Assembly: GCF_002224245.2 (NCBI RefSeq)
Contig: NZ_NKHK02000012.1
Location: 1 to 50,639 of the forward strand
Length of the DNA: 50,639 nucleotides
Source of the DNA: Moraxella sp. VT-16-12
Lineage (GTDB): Bacteria > Pseudomonadota > Gammaproteobacteria > Pseudomonadales > Moraxellaceae
Direction: 5' to 3'
Shown: positions 1 to 8,593 of the stretch, one piece after another
Position numbering within the stretch: position 1 is the stretch's first letter
Layout of the letters: every line of letters begins with the position of its first letter
Notes under the pieces: model-generated
The model's database searches: none
Seen by the model: the letters and a program-made list of their open reading frames with translations, nothing else
Told to the model about the DNA's origin: nothing
Position numbers and translations under genes: made by a program

Positions 1-84
1 AATCAATGTATAAAAGAACAAACTGTTCTCATATAAGCGGTCAGAAAATAGCCAATCGGGGAGTTGTTCGGTGTGGTAATTCAT
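1..84 (-). CDS. Possible N-terminus of an unknown protein running off the left edge
   Basis: An ATG at 84 opens a minus-strand frame that stays open to base 1 (28 codons, beginning MNYHTEQLPDWLFSDRLYEN). There is no convincing ribosome-binding site and I do not recognise the product. It could be a real gene cut by the window edge or chance. It lies downstream of the immunity-like gene on the same strand. Confidence 0.2.
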   Translation of the reverse strand, partial: MNYHTEQLPDWLFSDRLYENSLFFYTLI

Positions 85-313
85 GAGATGGTTGTGTAAA
101 TGAGTGTGGATGAATTGTAAGTTTGTGTACAGAGGATATCAATGGGTGTTGGGGGTTTGCTATAAAATAAAGCATGTAAGTGTTAATAATTAAAAGGGCT
201 ATTTAAGCCATAAGGTCATCTTGATGTATCTGTGGTATTATTATATCTTTAATTTCGCATTTTTTTCTTCGCTATCGGTGCTTTTGTTGAAGGCGGGGTT
301 GGGCTTCATACAG
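85..313. other. Intergenic stretch, no recognisable gene
   Basis: A short minus-strand frame (ATG near 304, 22 codons, beginning MKPNPAFNKSTDSEEKNAKL) follows the immunity-like gene. It could be a fragment of a toxin cassette, but nothing identifies it. I see no clear terminator or promoter here. Confidence 0.3.
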
Positions 314-781
314 TTAAAACTTTAAATTAAAATCATACATATAACCATCATATTCAAAATCGCTCCATAAATGCCCATCTATTTTATCTATCATGACATT
401 ATTAGGTATAAAGCCATCAGGATTATTTCCCACAAAAACCGTCTTAAAAGAATAAAATAATGGCGTATGATGATGAAAAGCAGAATCAATTAATGGCTCT
501 ACGTCTTTATATCTTGTTGATTTTTTTGCTATTTGAAATGCTTCTTTTGCTGTTATATTTATATTATTCTTGTACTGTAAGGGCACGCTATAATAATTTA
601 TTTTTTTATCTTTTAAAATGCTGATTAAATTAATTAATTTTAATCTTTCAACACAGATATTTAAATATCCATGATATAATTTATCGTGATTGTATTTGAA
701 ATTTTTATCTAACAATTCTAAAAATCTTAATGAATTATCATTGGTTGGGTGTTCCAAAAATAAATCACAATATATTTTCAT
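314..781 (-). CDS. Orphan immunity-like hypothetical protein
   Basis: A 155-residue soluble protein with no signal peptide or membrane segment; I cannot assign a family. The ATG at 781 is preceded by a purine-rich GGCGGATAAAG that can act as ribosome-binding site. The gene is extremely AT-rich: I counted 25 G/C in bases 541-660 (21%), far below kptA and rpiA beside it. A small acidic/aromatic protein, the base composition and the toxin-like fragment just upstream fit an immunity gene of a polymorphic-toxin or contact-dependent-inhibition cassette. That role is inference; the open frame and composition are what I see. Confidence 0.6.
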   Translation of the reverse strand: MKIYCDLFLEHPTNDNSLRFLELLDKNFKYNHDKLYHGYLNICVERLKLINLISILKDKKINYYSVPLQYKNNINITAKEAFQIAKKSTRYKDVEPLIDSAFHHHTPLFYSFKTVFVGNNPDGFIPNNVMIDKIDGHLWSDFEYDGYMYDFNLKF

Positions 782-858
782 CTTTATCCGCCTTGTGTGT
801 TTGGTTGTGATGGTTTTTAAGAGTGGTTTTAGTAAAATCCAAAAATATTTATCATTTT

Positions 859-969
859 TTAAGATTTCTCATATTTTGGATAAATTGCAACCTGATACGA
901 ACCACCAATCCCTGAATTTTTATCAGGATAGCACAGCTTTTTGTTTATAGTATTTGGCTCTTGCTAGGT
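859..969 (-). pseudogene. Possible remnant of a toxin C-terminal end
   Basis: Minus-strand frame of about 36 codons, bounded upstream by a TAG, ending ...SGIGGSYQVAIYPKYEKS and a TAA 78 bases before the immunity-like gene. The Gly-rich, Tyr-rich ending reads like real protein and its place just before an immunity-type gene is where a toxin C-terminus would be. It has no start and overlaps the region before kptA, so it would be a fossil. I cannot name a toxin family, and chance is a real alternative. Confidence 0.25.
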
Positions 970-1001
970 TTGATGATTTTTGCTACATTAATAAAAATTT
1001 T

Positions 1002-1619
1002 ATGTTTGTGATGACCATGCACCATACAGAATTGCCTTTGACCAATGAACAGCAAAAAGCCCAAATTGCTTATGCCAAATTTTTAAAAAATCGCAGCCGT
1101 CTATTAAGTAAAATTTTACGCCACCAACCAGAATCAGTGGGCATTACCTTAGACCGTCAGGGCTATGTGGCGGTGGATGAGCTGTTATCTGCCCTACAAA
1201 ATTCGCCTTTTCCCATGGATAGGGCGGTACTTGATGAAGTGGTGGCAAAAAACGACAAACAGCGATTTTCATACAGTTCAGATGGTCAAAAAATCCGTGC
1301 CAATCAAGGGCATTCTGTCATCGTTGATTTGGAGCTGTTGCCACAAACTCCGCCTGATGTGCTGTATCATGGCACGGCGATACAGCATTTGTCAAGCATT
1401 TGGCAAATGGGACTGACCGCCCAAAGTCGTCATCATGTTCATCTAAGTTGTGATGTGCAAACTGCCATCAAAGTGGGTAAACGTCATGGAAAAGTGGCAG
1501 TATTACAAGTCAATGCCAATCAAATGAATACAGACGGCAGGGTGTTTTATCGTTCAGATAATGGCGTATGGCTCACAGAATGTGTACCACCTTGTTATTT
1601 GGAACAGTTGGTGATTTGA
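1002..1619 (+). CDS. kptA: RNA 2'-phosphotransferase (KptA/Tpt1 family)
   Basis: Family enzymes remove the 2'-phosphate left at an RNA splice junction by transfer to NAD+, giving ADP-ribose 1'',2''-cyclic phosphate. Family motifs are present in order: the N-terminal [15 protein letters not shown] segment with the Arg-His pair, [26 protein letters not shown] and the C-terminal NGVWLT. Length (about 205 residues) is slightly above the E. coli protein because of a short N-terminal tail. The start is uncertain: ATGs at 1002, 1011 and 1017 and a TTG at 954 are in frame and none has a clear ribosome-binding site. Bacteria have no known substrate needing this enzyme, so its cellular role is open. 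rpiA follows after 101 bases. Confidence 0.9.
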   Translation: MFVMTMHHTELPLTNEQQKAQIAYAKFLKNRSRLLSKILRHQPESVGITLDRQGYVAVDELLSALQNSPFPMDRAVLDEVVAKNDKQRFSYSSDGQKIRANQGHSVIVDLELLPQTPPDVLYHGTAIQHLSSIWQMGLTAQSRHHVHLSCDVQTAIKVGKRHGKVAVLQVNANQMNTDGRVFYRSDNGVWLTECVPPCYLEQLVI

Positions 1620-1720
1620 GTGTTTGTGGTTTTATTTTGACGGATTTTTTAGTAAAATACTCCCCTATCTTGGTTAAATCACTTGCTGATGACCTATTTA
1701 CCATCAATCAGAGACGTTTT

Positions 1721-2386
1721 ATGACACATACTGACCCTAAACTTGCCCAAAAACGAGCTGTTGCCAAATCCGCCCTTGATTATGTAGAAGATGGTATGAT
1801 TTTGGGCGTGGGAACGGGCAGTACAGTCAATTGCTTGATTGAACTGTTGCCACAAGTTCGCCTAAAAGGGGCGGTCGCCAGCTCCAAAGTTACCGAAGAT
1901 AAACTTCGTGCTTTGGGCATTGAGATTTTTGATTTAAATGCGGTGGGTGAACTTGATTTGTATATAGATGGTGCAGACGAAATAGACGCACAGGGCAACA
2001 TGATAAAAGGTGGCGGCGGTGCTTTGACTCGTGAGAAAATCGTAGCAGCAGCATCTAAGCAGTTTGTCTGCATGGTAGATGATAGCAAGGTGGTGGATAA
2101 GCTTGGCAGATTTCCTGTGGCGGTAGAAGTGTTGCCACAAGCCCGCTCTTATGTGGCTCGTGAGCTGGTCAAATTAGGGGGCGACCCTGTGTACCGTGAG
2201 AACTTTGTTACGGATTATGGTCATGTGATTTTGGATACTTATGAGCTGGACATTAAAAATCCCAGCGATTTTGAACAAGTGCTCAACAATATTGTGGGTG
2301 TGGTGTGTAATGGCATTTTCGCCAGTCAATCTGCCCATATCATGCTAAAAGCAAGCGATGGTGGGGTAGAAGTGGTGAAATTCTAG
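1721..2386 (+). CDS. rpiA: Ribose-5-phosphate isomerase A
   Basis: Interconverts ribose 5-phosphate and ribulose 5-phosphate in the non-oxidative pentose phosphate pathway. The 221-residue protein matches the usual family length. It shows the phosphate-binding [13 protein letters not shown] loop, the DGADEID segment and [11 protein letters not shown] with the catalytic acid and lysine region. The reading frame extends upstream to 1568, but the ATG at 1721 is chosen because homology starts there ([20 protein letters not shown]) and a GAGACG sits just upstream. A strong terminator follows. Its product supplies the PRPP used by purF and pyrimidine synthesis elsewhere in the window. Confidence 0.96.
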   Translation: MTHTDPKLAQKRAVAKSALDYVEDGMILGVGTGSTVNCLIELLPQVRLKGAVASSKVTEDKLRALGIEIFDLNAVGELDLYIDGADEIDAQGNMIKGGGGALTREKIVAAASKQFVCMVDDSKVVDKLGRFPVAVEVLPQARSYVARELVKLGGDPVYRENFVTDYGHVILDTYELDIKNPSDFEQVLNNIVGVVCNGIFASQSAHIMLKASDGGVEVVKF

Positions 2387-2481
2387 TCATTAAAATTGAG
2401 TAAAGACAAATCATGGGGTAAACAAAAATCTGCCCATGACGATGGTTTTTGGATAAAATAAAGATTGAACTTAGAAATTTT

Positions 2482-2510
2482 AAAAACCCCTTAATCATTA
2501 AGGGGTTTTT
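2482..2510. terminator. Bidirectional rho-independent terminator between rpiA and purH
   Basis: A 13-base-pair perfect stem (AAAAACCCCTTAA / TTAAGGGGTTTTT) with a 3-base loop, ending in T runs on both strands, lies between the convergent rpiA and purH genes. Confidence 0.9.
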
Positions 2511-2526
2511 GTATGGCAACTAAATC

Positions 2527-4095
2527 TTAGTGTCTAAAATGTCTCATGCCTGTAAACACCATGGCGATGCCATGCTCATCAGCAGCAGCAATGGTCTCAT
2601 CATCACGCATAGAGCCACCGGGCTGAATGATGCATTTAATCCCTGCTTTGGCAGCATTATCAATGCCATCACGGAATGGGAAAAACGCATCTGATGCCAT
2701 TACCGCACCTTCTACCACCAGACCTGCGTGCTCTGCCTTAATGCCTGCAATACGAGCCGAATTGACACGACTCATCTGACCTGCACCAATACCGACGGTT
2801 TGACGATTTTTGGCATAGACGATGGCATTGGATTTGACATATTTGGCAACTTTCCATGCAAAAATCAAATCATCAAGCTGTTCATTGGTGGGGGCGATTT
2901 TGGTAACAACTTTAAGGTCAGATTTATCAATCATGCCTAAATCTTGATCTTGAACAAGCAATCCGCCATTGACGCGTTTATAGTCTAATTGTGCCTTGCG
3001 TTCACTTGGATTTGGCAAATCACCACAGACCAATACTCGTACATTTTTCTTGGCAGCTGTAATGTCCAACACGCCATCTGCCACACTTGGTGCGATAATC
3101 ACTTCTACAAATTGACGTTCCACAATGGCTTGGGCGGTCTGAGTGTCAAGTTCTCTGTTAAAAGCGATAATCCCACCAAAGGCAGACTCAGGGTCGGTGG
3201 CATAAGCCAGATGATAAGCTTTCAAAATACCATCGGTAGATACTGCCACGCCACATGGATTGGCGTGTTTTACGATGACGCAAGCAGGCTTTGTAAAGGA
3301 TTTGACGCACTCTAAGGCGGCATCTGTGTCAGCAATGTTGTTATAAGACAGCTCTTTGCCTTGGAGCTGACGTGCGGTTGAAACAGAGGCTTCGCTGGCG
3401 GTGCTTTCGGTATAAAAACTTGCGGATTGATGTGGGTTTTCACCATAGCGTAAATCTTGGGCTTTGGTAAACTGGGTGTTAAAGGTGCGAGCAAATTTAT
3501 CTACCTGAGCATTTAGCCTTGCTCCCAAATAATTGGCAATCATCCCATCGTATTGAGCAGTATGTTCAAAAGCTTTTACCGCCAAATCAAAGCGAGTATC
3601 GTGTGATAAACTGCCTGTTTCTTTGAGTTCATTAAGAACTTGATGATAGTCAGATACATTAACCACAATACCAACAGATGCGTGGTTTTTAGCGGCAGCA
3701 CGTACCATTGTGGGGCCACCAATATCAATGTTTTCAATGGCATCAGCAAGCGTACAGTCAGGATTGGCAACGGTTTGAGCAAAAGGGTAAAGATTGACCA
3801 CCACCAAATCAATGCCATCAATGCCATGTTCTGCCATGACCGCATCATCAATACCACGGCGAGCTAAAATGCCACCATGAATTTTTGGGTGTAAGGTTTT
3901 GACACGACCATCCATCATTTCAGGAAAGCCTGTGTGCTCAGAGACTTCAATGACGGACACGCCATTGTCTTTGAGTAGTTTGTAAGTACCGCCTGTGGAT
4001 AAAATCCCAAATCCAAACTGACTTAGCCCTTGGGCAAATTCTACAATGCCTGTTTTGTCTGAAACTGACAAAAGTGCAAAACGTGAAAAACTCAT
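2527..4095 (-). CDS. purH: Bifunctional AICAR transformylase / IMP cyclohydrolase
   Basis: Catalyses the last two steps of de novo purine synthesis: formylation of AICAR using 10-formyl-tetrahydrofolate, then ring closure to IMP. The 522 residues are full length. The N-terminal cyclohydrolase domain starts [16 protein letters not shown] and holds STGGT and [12 protein letters not shown]. The C-terminal transformylase domain has [14 protein letters not shown], the KHANPCGVA segment and [10 protein letters not shown]. It follows fis on the same strand after a 103-base gap holding a hairpin that ends in a T run directly at the purH start codon, so expression may be attenuated there. Confidence 0.97.
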   Translation of the reverse strand: MSFSRFALLSVSDKTGIVEFAQGLSQFGFGILSTGGTYKLLKDNGVSVIEVSEHTGFPEMMDGRVKTLHPKIHGGILARRGIDDAVMAEHGIDGIDLVVVNLYPFAQTVANPDCTLADAIENIDIGGPTMVRAAAKNHASVGIVVNVSDYHQVLNELKETGSLSHDTRFDLAVKAFEHTAQYDGMIANYLGARLNAQVDKFARTFNTQFTKAQDLRYGENPHQSASFYTESTASEASVSTARQLQGKELSYNNIADTDAALECVKSFTKPACVIVKHANPCGVAVSTDGILKAYHLAYATDPESAFGGIIAFNRELDTQTAQAIVERQFVEVIIAPSVADGVLDITAAKKNVRVLVCGDLPNPSERKAQLDYKRVNGGLLVQDQDLGMIDKSDLKVVTKIAPTNEQLDDLIFAWKVAKYVKSNAIVYAKNRQTVGIGAGQMSRVNSARIAGIKAEHAGLVVEGAVMASDAFFPFRDGIDNAAKAGIKCIIQPGGSMRDDETIAAADEHGIAMVFTGMRHFRH

Positions 4096-4160
4096 AAAAA
4101 CCCCAATTGGTAAAATTAGAATAAGTGCTAAACGCCTACTAATGATACCAATTATTGGGG
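4096..4160 (-). promoter_or_regulatory. Terminator-like hairpin abutting the purH start codon
   Basis: Read on the minus strand, GGGG/CCCC plus an 8-base AATTGGTA/TACCAATT stem pair across a long loop with a 3-base bulge. The 3' arm ends TTGGGG followed by five T and then the purH ATG. The only G-rich sequence that could serve as the purH ribosome-binding site is in this arm. It may be the fis terminator, an attenuator, or an SD-sequestering leader of purH. Confidence 0.5.
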
Positions 4161-4198
4161 TATTTATAAAGCAAAATTTCTTTTATGTGGGTAAAAGA

Positions 4199-4450
4199 TT
4201 ATTTTTTAAGCAAATCATAGGTTTTTAGCTTGGTGCGTAGTGTACCACGGTTGAGACCTAGGATTTGGGCGGCTTTGGATTGATTGCCGTGGGTGTAACG
4301 TAACACAGAAATCAGCAAAGGTTTTTCAAATTCACCTAAAAATAGCTCATATAGTTGGCTGGGTGTTTCGCCATTTAGAGCGTTTAGGTGTTGTTGTACC
4401 GCACTTTCAACGTGTGTGTGTAGTGGGTGAAGTGTGTTTTCAGTAGTCAT
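4199..4450 (-). CDS. fis: DNA-binding protein Fis
   Basis: Nucleoid-associated DNA-bending protein that also acts as a transcription regulator. The 83-residue product is shorter than the 98-residue E. coli protein. It ends in the characteristic helix-turn-helix, GNQSKAAQILGLNRGTLRTK, preceded by the dimerisation helices (FLGEFEKPLLISVLRYT). The ATG at 4450 has AAGG six bases upstream. It lies between the zinc-ribbon membrane protein and purH on the same strand; the same neighbours are familiar from Acinetobacter and relatives. Confidence 0.95.
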   Translation of the reverse strand: MTTENTLHPLHTHVESAVQQHLNALNGETPSQLYELFLGEFEKPLLISVLRYTHGNQSKAAQILGLNRGTLRTKLKTYDLLKK

Positions 4451-4506
4451 AATTAACCTTATTAACCTATTAATAAAAACGTCTAGGCCATATAGCCTTT
4501 GACAAC

Positions 4507-5544
4507 CTAAGGAGACTGATACAAAGGAGTAACTTCTACGACAGTCGGCGTTTGTTTGAGTTTAACGGTTAGCTGAATGCGTTTGGTTTGATTGCCTAAT
4601 ATGCTTTTTTGGGATTCTGCCAAATAATCACTGCGTTTTGCCACAAAATCAGCCACTACGACACCTTTGCTATCTTTTAGACGCACCAACAGGTCAGGAT
4701 ATAACTGCTCTTGGCTACTTCTGTTAAAAAAAGTGATGATAACATCGGTTTTGTTGCTGCTGTTTTTGTGTGTGGCACTAATGGCAATGCTCCCTAAATC
4801 AGCGTGGGGGGCACTACATTTTGCCAAAGAGCAAAAAGCGTGCACCTTGTCAGCATGAGATGGACTAGCGATGATACTTTCTAAATTAAATAATGTGTAT
4901 TGCATCACCATCAGCCCCATCAAAATTATAGAACCAATCAACCACATGAGCTGACTGACAAAGGATTTTTTGGTTGCCAGTTGCTGGGTGGTGGGTCTGT
5001 GCGACATCGCTTTTTTAAAAGATGGCATTCTTTTTTGACCGAGATTGGACGCAGGGGCAATAATGGTGCTTAGGTCAATGTCGGCTTTTGGATTGGCATG
5101 GGTGTTAGTGCTTTGATTGATAGCAACATCATTGGGGTTGCTATTATCTAGGGCATCTTGTATCCATGCTTCATTTGTGGTGCCATCTGGTGATTTTTCG
5201 CCATGTATGCTTGATGTGGCAATTTGCATTTGTTCATCTAAAAAACGGCTAAAATCATCAACTGTTTGTTCTTCTTGCACTTGCACAGATTGTGCCAACT
5301 TTGATGTGTTGGGTGCAGAAGGCGGTATTTGGTCAATGGACGTGTTTTGTGCAACATTTGTGTGAGCATTGGGTGTTTGGTGAGCCTGAGAAATGGGCGG
5401 CTTACTTTGAACCAGATTGTCATTAAGTAAAAAAACCTGCTGACAACGCCCACACTTTGCTTTTGCAGTGGGATTGCCAATTTTAGCACTTGGCATGGGG
5501 TAAACCGCCCCACAACTGGGGCATTGTGTATGTTGCTGACTCAT
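4507..5544 (-). CDS. Zinc-ribbon, single-pass membrane protein (DUF3426 type)
   Basis: About 345 residues. The N-terminus has an MJ0042-type zinc finger (CPSCGAVY near residue 7, then CGRCQQVF near residue 30) predicted to be cytoplasmic. A long polar linker follows, then one membrane segment (LMWLIGSIILMGLMVMQYTL), then a roughly 130-residue extracytoplasmic domain with the beta-rich pattern of DUF3426. The function of the family is unknown. The frame is open to 5628, but the ATG at 5544 is preferred: it puts the zinc finger at the N-terminus and has GGA a few bases upstream. It sits 56 bases before fis and probably shares its transcript. Confidence 0.85.
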   Translation of the reverse strand: MSQQHTQCPSCGAVYPMPSAKIGNPTAKAKCGRCQQVFLLNDNLVQSKPPISQAHQTPNAHTNVAQNTSIDQIPPSAPNTSKLAQSVQVQEEQTVDDFSRFLDEQMQIATSSIHGEKSPDGTTNEAWIQDALDNSNPNDVAINQSTNTHANPKADIDLSTIIAPASNLGQKRMPSFKKAMSHRPTTQQLATKKSFVSQLMWLIGSIILMGLMVMQYTLFNLESIIASPSHADKVHAFCSLAKCSAPHADLGSIAISATHKNSSNKTDVIITFFNRSSQEQLYPDLLVRLKDSKGVVVADFVAKRSDYLAESQKSILGNQTKRIQLTVKLKQTPTVVEVTPLYQSP

Positions 5545-5692
5545 GGGTGTTCCAATGCTTTTATTATTATTGGGTTGGCACAAAGCAAACCGATTAGTTT
5601 CACATAAAAATTGCAAAAATAACGCCAAAAATTTAGCCGATTTGTATTTATGATGCTATTTTTACAAAATAGTAACTGTGTTAGAATTGTGT

Positions 5693-5751
5693 AAAAAAAT
5701 AGCCGTGCCAAGACAGTAGTAATGGCGAATAATTGACCGTCTTGGTGGCTA
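5693..5751 (-). terminator. Rho-independent terminator after prmA
   Basis: On the minus strand, TAGCC...CCAAGAC arms pair with GTCTTGG and GGCTA (small internal bulge) and are followed by seven T. It lies 40 bases past the prmA stop and separates prmA from the DUF3426-fis-purH group. Confidence 0.7.
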
Positions 5752-5790
5752 TGCTACTAAATTGTTTGATGATTTACAACGATTTAGGGG

Positions 5791-6717
5791 TTAAGTGAGC
5801 TTAATAGCAGATAAACGATGCCAATGGTGGTCATCGGGGGTGTCGTAATGGTAGGGTGGGTCAATTTTAAAATAGGGCGAATAGGCATTTTTGACATCTT
5901 CGGTTTGGTTTTCAATCAGTCCTGCCAAAACAATTTGTCCACCATTTTTTAATAAAGTAGCAAAATAAGGGGCAAAATGAATGAGTGGCTTGGCTAAAAT
6001 GTTAGCAGTGATGACATCAGCGATGATGTGATGTTCTTTTTGGTGGGCTTGAAACTCTTCGGGTAAAAAAACCAACATTTTATCTGACACACCATTGAGC
6101 TTAGCATTTTGGCGAGTGGCGAGTACCGCTTGGGGGTCTATATCTACCGCTAAAACCTGCTTGGCACCCAGTAATAAAGCACCCACGCCTAATACGCCTG
6201 AGCCACAGCCATAATCTATGACAATTTTGTCGGTTAAATCTTGCTCACTTAGCCAATCCAAACACAGTCGTGTTGTGGCATGATAGCCTGTGCCAAATGC
6301 CAAACCGGGGTCTAAGATAAGGTTGATGGCATCAGGGTCGGGAGCATTTAGCCATTGGGGGACTATCCATAAGTTGCCTTGACATTTGATGGGGGTATAG
6401 TGGCTCATCCATTCACGAGTCCAATCTTTGTCATCTAAGGTAGTAAGCCACACACGGCTTGCTCTGACAGTTGCGGCGATGTCTTGGGCGAGATGTTCAA
6501 AATCTACTGACAAAAAACGCTCATCAGTATGTGTGTCAAAAATCGCCGTCAAAATCACATCTGCCCATAGCGGCTCTTCATTAGGCAGCGGCTCAAATAA
6601 AGGCTCATCGCCTGCATCTTCTAATAAAATGGACACCGCTTCGGCTTCATAAAATAAAGCTTCTGCCAGCTCTACTTGGTCTTTGGTGAGTTGTAAATGG
6701 ATTTGTTGCCACGCCAT
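5791..6717 (-). CDS. prmA: Ribosomal protein L11 methyltransferase
   Basis: SAM-dependent trimethylation of ribosomal protein L11. The N-terminal L11-binding region begins MAWQQIHLQLTKDQVELAE and the Rossmann domain has the SAM motif VIDYGCGSGVLGVGALLLGA and the later NILAKPL catalytic segment. The chosen start at 6717 (308 residues, close to the E. coli length) has AGGA nine bases upstream; a further in-frame ATG at 6756 has no such site. The gene has its own downstream terminator. Confidence 0.95.
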   Translation of the reverse strand: MAWQQIHLQLTKDQVELAEALFYEAEAVSILLEDAGDEPLFEPLPNEEPLWADVILTAIFDTHTDERFLSVDFEHLAQDIAATVRASRVWLTTLDDKDWTREWMSHYTPIKCQGNLWIVPQWLNAPDPDAINLILDPGLAFGTGYHATTRLCLDWLSEQDLTDKIVIDYGCGSGVLGVGALLLGAKQVLAVDIDPQAVLATRQNAKLNGVSDKMLVFLPEEFQAHQKEHHIIADVITANILAKPLIHFAPYFATLLKNGGQIVLAGLIENQTEDVKNAYSPYFKIDPPYHYDTPDDHHWHRLSAIKLT

Positions 6718-6852
6718 AAGATTTTTCCTACTTAAAGACAAATATTTATTTAACATAATGCTTAAATTTTTAATAAAATTTTAAAAATATGTTAAATTAT
6801 TAAAAGCAATCATTTTAACAAAAAATTTAAAAGAAATTAGTAAAGGATTGTT

Positions 6853-6907
6853 AAAAAAAACCGCGACTTATGACGCATCTAAGGCTTGCCAAACATAAGT
6901 TGGTGCG
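6853..6907 (-). terminator. Second terminator-like hairpin between cysE and prmA
   Basis: On the minus strand ACTTATG pairs with CATAAGT, with additional CGC/GCG pairing, around a roughly 21-base loop, and the structure is followed by eight T. It lies beyond the cysE terminator, so it is either a backup terminator or the end of an unannotated short transcript. Confidence 0.45.
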
Positions 6908-6925
6908 ATAAAAAAGATGGCAAAA

Positions 6926-6946
6926 TAAAAAGGGGAGTTACTCCCC
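6926..6946 (-). terminator. Rho-independent terminator after cysE
   Basis: GGGGAG-TAA-CTCCCC followed by five T on the minus strand, 22 bases past the cysE stop codon. Confidence 0.85.
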
Positions 6947-6967
6947 ATGTTATCAAAGTTTGTTAAA

Positions 6968-7762
6968 TTAAGTGCCAACATCAGATTTTGGATTGTCTAA
7001 GATGTCTAAGTCATCAGAATCAATCGCTTGGCTTTTTGACTTACAAAAGGTAGGGTCAAGCCGACAGATGGCGTTTTGCAATTCTTCTATACGTTTATCT
7101 TGGGCTTGGATATGGTCTAGTAGTTTGGCGATACTGGTGGCAACAGGGTCTTTATCGGTGCTGACCCCATAAGCATTAAAGCCATCATCACTTTTTTTGG
7201 CGTTATTTTTGGTGTTTTTGTCTATCATGCGAGCGGTTGCTCCGACCATGGTTACATTATCAGGAACAGGCTTGACAACCACAGCATTTGAGCCAACCTT
7301 GGCGTTATTACCAACGGTAAAGCCACCTAAAATCTTTGCCCCTGCACCAACCACGACATTATTGCCAAGGGTGGGATGGCGTTTTGTGCCTTTTTCCCAT
7401 GACACACCACCAAGCGTAACACCATGATATAAAGTAACATCATCACCAATTTCTGCTGTTTCCCCAATCACCACACCCATACCATGGTCAATAAAGAAGC
7501 GTTTGCCGATTTTGGCGGCAGGGTGAATCTCAATGCCTGTACTCACACGGGTAAAATGCGACAAGGCACGAGCCAAAAATTTATGGTCAGCTTGCCATAG
7601 AGCATGGGACGCACGGTGTAGTGTGCGTGCGTGAATGCCCGGATAAGTAAGCAAAATCTCTGTTTTGTTGCGAGCGGCAGGGTCTTTGGCAAGTACAGCA
7701 CTTAGGTCGTCATCAATGCTGTTTTTTAGGTCAAGCAGTTTTTTAAAAAGCGTCATGGTCAT
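6968..7762 (-). CDS. cysE: Serine O-acetyltransferase
   Basis: Makes O-acetylserine from serine and acetyl-CoA, the first step of cysteine synthesis. It has the helical N-terminal region ([20 protein letters not shown]), then the left-handed beta-helix hexapeptide repeats with [39 protein letters not shown] and [13 protein letters not shown]. His and Asp residues of the active site are in the IDHG and HGVTLGG segments. The tail after about residue 190 is long and polar, unlike the short E. coli tail. ATGs at 7762 and 7756 are both possible starts. trmJ is 53 bases upstream on the same strand. Confidence 0.95.
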   Translation of the reverse strand: MTMTLFKKLLDLKNSIDDDLSAVLAKDPAARNKTEILLTYPGIHARTLHRASHALWQADHKFLARALSHFTRVSTGIEIHPAAKIGKRFFIDHGMGVVIGETAEIGDDVTLYHGVTLGGVSWEKGTKRHPTLGNNVVVGAGAKILGGFTVGNNAKVGSNAVVVKPVPDNVTMVGATARMIDKNTKNNAKKSDDGFNAYGVSTDKDPVATSIAKLLDHIQAQDKRIEELQNAICRLDPTFCKSKSQAIDSDDLDILDNPKSDVGT

Positions 7763-7815
7763 GGTTTGATGGATGTTTTGGTTATTTTAGCATAAAAATT
7801 TATCATCACAAAAAG

Positions 7816-8583
7816 CTATTGGGATTTTTTGGTTAAAGCAATCATTTTTGCAGTCAAAGCCTGTAAGATGGCGTATTCTTTTTGGTCAAGTTGTAGGCGA
7901 CCAACCAAGCGAGATAAACGGCTGGGCAAGTCTTTGAGTTCATCATCACGAGCAAGGTTGAGTGCCACCATTAAATCGGTGATGTTGTTTTGCAAGCTGT
8001 CTTTTTGGGCATGGGTGATGGCAGGTAAATCCCAATCGGTGCGAATGGTGATGGGCATGACAGTACGGTTTGGTTCGGTGTCAGCAAAATGTGCGTATAT
8101 CGTACTTGCAATGACTTGCACCGAACTTGCCACATTTAGCACAGGATAGACAGGATTGGCAGGGATTTGTATGTGATAATCTGCCAAGGCAAGCTCATCA
8201 TTGGTCAAACCACGGTCTTCACGCCCAAATAAAATGCCAATGCGGGCAGTTGGATTGCTTGTAAGAAATTGTGCCATGATGGTGGTGCTCTGGGTGGGGG
8301 TAATGGTAGGGCGTGGCAGATGGCGAGAGCGTGCTGATGATGCAAAAATGAGTGAGCAATCACAGATGGCATCATGAAGTGTTGGGACAATGCGTGCATT
8401 GTCTAATATACAAGCACCGCCTGCTGAGTTGGCATAACTGTTTTCATCAATGGGGAGTTTTGGGCTGACCACCACCAAATCTGACAGCCCCATGGTGTGC
8501 ATGGCACGAGCGGCTGAGCCAATATTGGCAGGTAAGGTGGTGTTTATCATGATGATACGAATGTTTGGCAAAAAAGACAACAT
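7816..8583 (-). CDS. trmJ: tRNA (cytidine/uridine-2'-O-)-methyltransferase TrmJ
   Basis: SPOUT-class enzyme that 2'-O-methylates position 32 of several tRNAs. The 255 residues show the family order: NIRIIMINTTLPANIGSAAR at the N-terminus, FASSARSRHLPRP, then the knot segments GILFGREDRGLTNDEL and YPVLNVASSVQVIA that bind SAM. The C-terminal region resembles the TrmJ dimerisation extension. It begins 10 bases after the dnaE stop, so it is probably co-transcribed with dnaE. In other gamma-proteobacteria trmJ often lies near iscR/suhB, so the dnaE link is local. Confidence 0.92.
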   Translation of the reverse strand: MLSFLPNIRIIMINTTLPANIGSAARAMHTMGLSDLVVVSPKLPIDENSYANSAGGACILDNARIVPTLHDAICDCSLIFASSARSRHLPRPTITPTQSTTIMAQFLTSNPTARIGILFGREDRGLTNDELALADYHIQIPANPVYPVLNVASSVQVIASTIYAHFADTEPNRTVMPITIRTDWDLPAITHAQKDSLQNNITDLMVALNLARDDELKDLPSRLSRLVGRLQLDQKEYAILQALTAKMIALTKKSQ

Positions 8584-8593
8584 GAGTTTTCCG

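Noticed and set aside
212-223. 12-base match (AAGGTCATCTTG) to 47631-47642 before bfrA
   Set aside because: Single short match without other shared context; chance is enough to explain it.
690-950. Plus-strand frame of 86 codons before kptA
   Set aside because: Antisense to the immunity-like gene and its upstream region, no ribosome-binding site, composition driven by AT richness.
4507-5628. Longer start of the zinc-ribbon protein at 5628
   Set aside because: Adds 28 residues before the zinc finger with no support; the ATG at 5544 has a ribosome-binding site and places the finger at the N-terminus.
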